DNA of 64,000 nucleotides, taken from contig NZ_CP162005.1 of the NCBI RefSeq assembly GCF_040822065.1, positions 4,402,001 to 4,466,000 on the forward strand, read 5' to 3'. The translations under genes were made by a program, and so were the position numbers. Source of the DNA: Pedobacter sp. WC2423. GTDB taxonomy: Bacteria > Bacteroidota > Bacteroidia > Sphingobacteriales > Sphingobacteriaceae. A model generated the notes under the pieces. It was not told where the DNA came from and made no database searches. It saw only the letters and a program-made list of their open reading frames with translations. Of the stretch, positions 60,353 through 64,000 are shown one piece after another; the stretch's first letter is position 1; each line of letters begins with the position of its first letter.

Positions 60353-63300
60353 TTATTGTTTTGCAATCAAAATCAGTAATTCAACCTCATCGATTACGAT
60401 TGTGTTTCCTTTATCTAAATTAGTTATCAAATTAATATCATCCGCTAATATTTCAGCGCAAATGTATGTTTTATTCTGTGCTACTGCTGCGGCAATCAAA
60501 TTATCGTTTTGTAAACTCACGGTAATGCGATCAGTCACTTCGAAGTTGAGCTCTTTTCTTAAATTCTGGATCCTGTTGATCAGCTCACGCGATAAACCTT
60601 CTTCTTTCAATACATCGGTTACCGTAACATCCAAAGCAACCGTAAGGTTTCCGATATTGGTGACCTGCCATCCGGGGATGTCTTCAGCGATGATTTCCAC
60701 ATCTTCCAGCAAAATTACATAACTGGTCTCCGGTACAAGATAAGAACCTTCAGCTTCAAATTTGCTTAAATCTTCAGCACTCATGTTACTAATTGTTTCC
60801 GCTACCGATTTCATATCCTTACCAACTTTGGGTCCGAGTGCTTTGAAATTAGGTTTGATCTTTTTCTTGATAAAACCAGCAGTATCAGTGATATATTCAA
60901 TATCCTTGATATTAGTCTCAGATAAGATGATTTCCTTCACCAGTTCTACTCTTTCCTGGAAAGTTTTGTCCAGTACAGGCAGTAATATTTTAGCCAGCGG
61001 CTGACGCACATTGATGCTTGATTTCTTCCTCAGCGAAAGCGCCATTGAAGAAATATTTTGTGCAAGCTCCATACGCTCATTCAATTCTGTGTCGATCAGT
61101 GAAGTATCACCTTCTTTCCACAAGCTCAGATGCACCGACTGTTCCGCAGTCTTTTTATTAACTGATAAGTTCTGGTATAACCAATCCGCAAAGAAAGGCG
61201 CAACCGGAGACATTAACTGAGATACACTCATCAAGCAAGTGTACAAAGTCTCATAAGCAGCCTTTTTATCCGCAGTCATCTCACCCTTCCAGAAGCGGCG
61301 GCGTGATAAACGGATATACCAGTTACTTAAATGCTCATCAACAAAAGTCTGAATAGCTCTCGCTGCTTTAGTAGGCTCATAAGTATTATAACTATCATCC
61401 ACCTCATTGATCAGGTTCTGTAAAAGCGATAAAATCCATCTGTCTAATTCAGAACGATCCTTTACAGGTGTCTCGTTATTTTCATCAATCTCAAATTTAT
61501 CAATGTTCGCATATAAAGCGAAGAAAGCATAAGTATTATATAATGTTCCAAAGAACTTACGTCTTACCTCATCCAGGCCTTCAGTACTGAACTTCAGGTT
61601 ATCCCATGGCGAAGCATTGCTGATCATATACCATCTGGTTGCATCAGCACTGTAAGTATCAATCGTATGGAAAGGATCTACGCCATTGCCTAAACGCTTA
61701 GACATTTTGTTACCGTTTTTATCCAGTACCAATCCATTGGAAACTACATTTTTATAAGCAATACCCTGATTACCGATACGCTCATTTACCGCTTTGATTT
61801 CCTCACTTGTTTCGCTCAGCATCACAGCAATTGCATGTAAAGTAAAGAACCATCCACGGGTCTGATCCACACCTTCAGCGATAAAATCTGCAGGATAAGC
61901 ATTCTCAAACTCTTCCTGGTTTTCAAAAGGATAATGCCATTGTGCATAAGGCATCGCGCCACTATCAAACCATACATCGATCAGGTCCAGTTCGCGGGTC
62001 ATTTTCTCTCCTTTTGAAGAAGTCAGGATCACATCATCCACAAAAGGACGGTGCATATCTTTCAATTCAAAAGCAGCTTCCATAAAGCCAGCTTCCACAG
62101 ATTTTTTGATCTCTGCATTCAGTTCAGCAATAGATCCGATACATTTTTCTTCTGTACCATCCTGCGTTCTCCAGATTGGTAAAGGAGTTCCCCAATAGCG
62201 GGAGCGTGATAAATTCCAGTCCACCAGGTTTTCCAGCCAGTTCCCAAAACGACCTGTTCCGGTAGCTTCCGGTTTCCAGTTAATCGTTTTGTTCAGCGCT
62301 ACCATTTTATCTTTTACAGCCGTAGTTTTGATAAACCAGCTATCCAGAGGGTAATATAAAATAGGTTTATCAGTTCTCCAGCAATGCGGATAACTGTGTT
62401 CATATTTTTTAACGTCAAACGCTTTATTCTCTTCTTTCAGTTTAATAGCGATCAGGACATCCGTAGGCTTGAAATCGGGTGCTTTACGTTCCTCATCACT
62501 ATAATATTCTTCTTTCACATAGTAACCGGCGAAATCAGTAACCTCGTCCACGAATTTACCCTGCTTGTTGACTAGCGGAAGTTCGTTGCCCTGCTCATCT
62601 TTTACCATGACATATGGCATGTCGTTCTCTTTTACGACACGAAAATCGTCCGCTCCAAATACAGCTGCAAGATGTACGATACCCGTACCATCTTCAGTTG
62701 TTACATAGTCGGCAGGGATCACACGGAAAGCTTTGGCTTCTAATTCAGCATTGGTTACATAAGGCATCAGCTGATGATAAACCAGCCCAACCAGGTCTTT
62801 ACCTGTAAACTCAGCCGTGATCGTCCATGGAATCAGTTTGTCACCACCTTTATAGTCTTCAAAAGAAATGTCTTTTGCTTCAGCTTTGAAGTGTTTCCCA
62901 ACTAAATCCTTAGCTAATATTACACTGACCGGTAAAAAAGTATACTGATTGAAAGTTTTAACTTTTACATAATTGATCTTTGCGCCAACTGCCAGTGCAC
63001 CGTTAGACGGTAAAGTCCATGGGGTAGTTGTCCAGGCGATAAAAGAAGTATCTTCTGTATCATTTTCAAATATGGAAGATATTGCCGCGTGCTGCTGTTC
63101 TCTTTTAATGGCGAACTGTGCAGTGATCGAAGTATCTTTCAGCATTTTATAAGTACCCGGCTGGTTCAGCTCATGAGAGCTTAAACCTGTTCCCGCAGCA
63201 GGAGAGTAAGGCTGTACAGTATATCCTTTGTATAAAAGCCCTTTGTCATAAAAGGTTTTCAGGATCCACCAAAGAGATTCAATATATTCATTTTCGTAAG

Positions 63301-63745
63301 TGATATAAGGTTTCTCCAGATCTACCCAATAGCCCATTTTCTCTGTAAGGTCATTCCAGATATCGGTATAACGCATGACTTCTTCACGGCAGGCTGCATT
63401 GTATTCTTCCACTGTGATTTTAATTCCAATATCAACTTTCGTGATACCCAGTTTCTTCTCTACAGCAAGCTCAATAGGCAAACCATGCGTATCCCAGCCA
63501 CCTTTACGTTTTACCTGGAAACCTTTAAGAGTTTTATAACGACAGAAAATATCTTTAATAGCACGAGCCATTACATGGTGAATACCAGGCATGCCGTTAG
63601 CTGAAGGCGGGCCTTCATAGAAAGTAAATGGGTTAGCTTTTGAACGGGTAGAAATACTTTTTTCAAATATATTTTCTTCCTTCCAAAACTGTAATATCTC
63701 TTCGCCTATCTTAGGTAGTTCTAATTGTTTAAATTCCCTATACAT
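60353..63745 (-). CDS. ileS: Isoleucyl-tRNA synthetase, large type
   Basis: 1130 residues from the ATG at 63745 (a TTG just upstream is less likely). The class I signature reads GIHH at 54-57 in place of the usual HIGH, within YEGPPSANGMPGIHHVMARAIKD, and the KMSKS motif is NKMSKRLGN near residue 678. A large editing domain lies between them. The size and the C-terminal region point to the eukaryote-like type 2 IleRS found across Bacteroidota, a group usually tolerant of mupirocin. It charges tRNA-Ile and edits mischarged valine. It heads the ileS-dksA-lspA block. Confidence 0.97.
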   Translation of the reverse strand: MYREFKQLELPKIGEEILQFWKEENIFEKSISTRSKANPFTFYEGPPSANGMPGIHHVMARAIKDIFCRYKTLKGFQVKRKGGWDTHGLPIELAVEKKLGITKVDIGIKITVEEYNAACREEVMRYTDIWNDLTEKMGYWVDLEKPYITYENEYIESLWWILKTFYDKGLLYKGYTVQPYSPAAGTGLSSHELNQPGTYKMLKDTSITAQFAIKREQQHAAISSIFENDTEDTSFIAWTTTPWTLPSNGALAVGAKINYVKVKTFNQYTFLPVSVILAKDLVGKHFKAEAKDISFEDYKGGDKLIPWTITAEFTGKDLVGLVYHQLMPYVTNAELEAKAFRVIPADYVTTEDGTGIVHLAAVFGADDFRVVKENDMPYVMVKDEQGNELPLVNKQGKFVDEVTDFAGYYVKEEYYSDEERKAPDFKPTDVLIAIKLKEENKAFDVKKYEHSYPHCWRTDKPILYYPLDSWFIKTTAVKDKMVALNKTINWKPEATGTGRFGNWLENLVDWNLSRSRYWGTPLPIWRTQDGTEEKCIGSIAELNAEIKKSVEAGFMEAAFELKDMHRPFVDDVILTSSKGEKMTRELDLIDVWFDSGAMPYAQWHYPFENQEEFENAYPADFIAEGVDQTRGWFFTLHAIAVMLSETSEEIKAVNERIGNQGIAYKNVVSNGLVLDKNGNKMSKRLGNGVDPFHTIDTYSADATRWYMISNASPWDNLKFSTEGLDEVRRKFFGTLYNTYAFFALYANIDKFEIDENNETPVKDRSELDRWILSLLQNLINEVDDSYNTYEPTKAARAIQTFVDEHLSNWYIRLSRRRFWKGEMTADKKAAYETLYTCLMSVSQLMSPVAPFFADWLYQNLSVNKKTAEQSVHLSLWKEGDTSLIDTELNERMELAQNISSMALSLRKKSSINVRQPLAKILLPVLDKTFQERVELVKEIILSETNIKDIEYITDTAGFIKKKIKPNFKALGPKVGKDMKSVAETISNMSAEDLSKFEAEGSYLVPETSYVILLEDVEIIAEDIPGWQVTNIGNLTVALDVTVTDVLKEEGLSRELINRIQNLRKELNFEVTDRITVSLQNDNLIAAAVAQNKTYICAEILADDINLITNLDKGNTIVIDEVELLILIAKQ

Positions 63746-63774
63746 CAATCCAGTATCTTAAAAAAATGAGGATG

Positions 63775-63782
63775 CAAAGTTA
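63775..63782 (-). promoter_or_regulatory. -7-like promoter element for ileS
   Basis: The minus-strand reading of these bases is TAACTTTG, matching TAnnTTTG, 29 bases upstream of the ileS ATG. No -33 TTG is seen at normal spacing. The 210 bases from here to 63957 show no gene. Confidence 0.45.
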
Positions 63783-63957
63783 AGGATTAAGAATTAAAAA
63801 AGGTAGGTATTAAGGAAATACATTGATCTTCAAAAACTTAAATTGGTTTGGTTTTTGTTGCTTATATTGTAAAACGATTTTAATCCGGAAGATAAAAACA
63901 GATCAGATGGATTTTCGACGTAAAAATCGCATAAATTAGCAACAAATCTCAGCGGTC

Positions 63958-64000
63958 ATGATTAAAATAATGAAACTTCAGAAGGCAGTAATTGCCTTGA
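63958..64000 (+). CDS. Start of an unidentified gene, cut by window edge
   Basis: An ATG at 63958 (or 63970) opens a reading frame of 14 codons that runs to the window end: MIKIMKLQKAVIAL. The beginning is basic then hydrophobic, compatible with a signal peptide or membrane start. Too little is visible to name it. Divergent from ileS, with about 210 bases between starts. Confidence 0.35.
   Translation, partial: MIKIMKLQKAVIAL

Overview
The window looks like chromosomal DNA of a Bacteroidota bacterium of the Sphingobacteriaceae, most likely Pedobacter or a close relative. This is inferred from the moderately low GC content, the gldKLMN type IX secretion (T9SS) genes with a PorW/SprE-like lipoprotein and GldB, an F-type ATP synthase operon without atpD and atpC, a DUF4271-hemD pair, an IleRS of about 1130 residues, TAnnTTTG motifs upstream of genes, and frequent TTG starts. 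I see no rRNA, tRNA, insertion sequence, phage or CRISPR array. Most of the window is housekeeping and cell-envelope DNA.

Layout. 1-5.2 kb: a truncated TPR protein, then an S9-peptidase-like lipoprotein co-oriented with a histidine kinase and response regulator. 5.3-15 kb, minus strand: a glycosyltransferase-like protein, a metallophosphoesterase, a MoxR-type AAA ATPase with a VWA partner, two tandem cupin/JmjC-like paralogues, a fasciclin-domain protein, a short-chain dehydrogenase and HemW. 15-23 kb, plus strand: a secreted histidine phosphatase, a DUF4271 membrane protein, HemD and gldK-gldL-gldM-gldN. 23-30 kb, minus strand: uvrC, a class A penicillin-binding protein and the PorW/SprE-like TPR lipoprotein. 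30-36 kb, plus strand: atpZ-like, subunit-I-like, atpB, E, F, H, A, G. 36-47 kb: an e(P4)-type phosphatase, a methyltransferase, ruvC, a flippase-like membrane protein, two glycosyltransferases, an OppC-type permease, rnhB, gcvT, comB, a patatin-like phospholipase and gldB. 47-64 kb: a beta-barrel protein, nadE, a pepsin-like secreted protein, lnt, a PH/SHOCT protein, rsmI, serS, an amidohydrolase, two small secreted proteins, a DUF4304-like protein, lspA, a TraR/DksA protein, ileS and the start of one more gene.

How the genes work together. The T9SS outer-membrane ring (GldK/GldN), inner-membrane motor (GldL/GldM) and PorW/SprE lipoprotein lie within 13 kb, and GldB is about 17 kb further on. 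Lnt and LspA, two of the three lipoprotein maturation enzymes, are also here, which suits the many lipoproteins encoded.

Most interesting observation. Two intergenic palindromes, 49637-49727 and 59203-59294, share a 27-nt apical sequence (26 of 27 identical, opposite strands). In each copy it is capped by a 5-bp stem with a compensated base-pair change, a mismatch at the same place, and then a near-perfect 25-26-bp outer stem whose sequence is unrelated between copies. I know no described family with this design (invariant internal loop, freely varying stems). Other notable points: an S9-family protein lacking the catalytic Ser and His, a bacterial pepsin-like protein with both Asp motifs and a flap Tyr, and intercistronic hairpins placed just after atpE and atpA.
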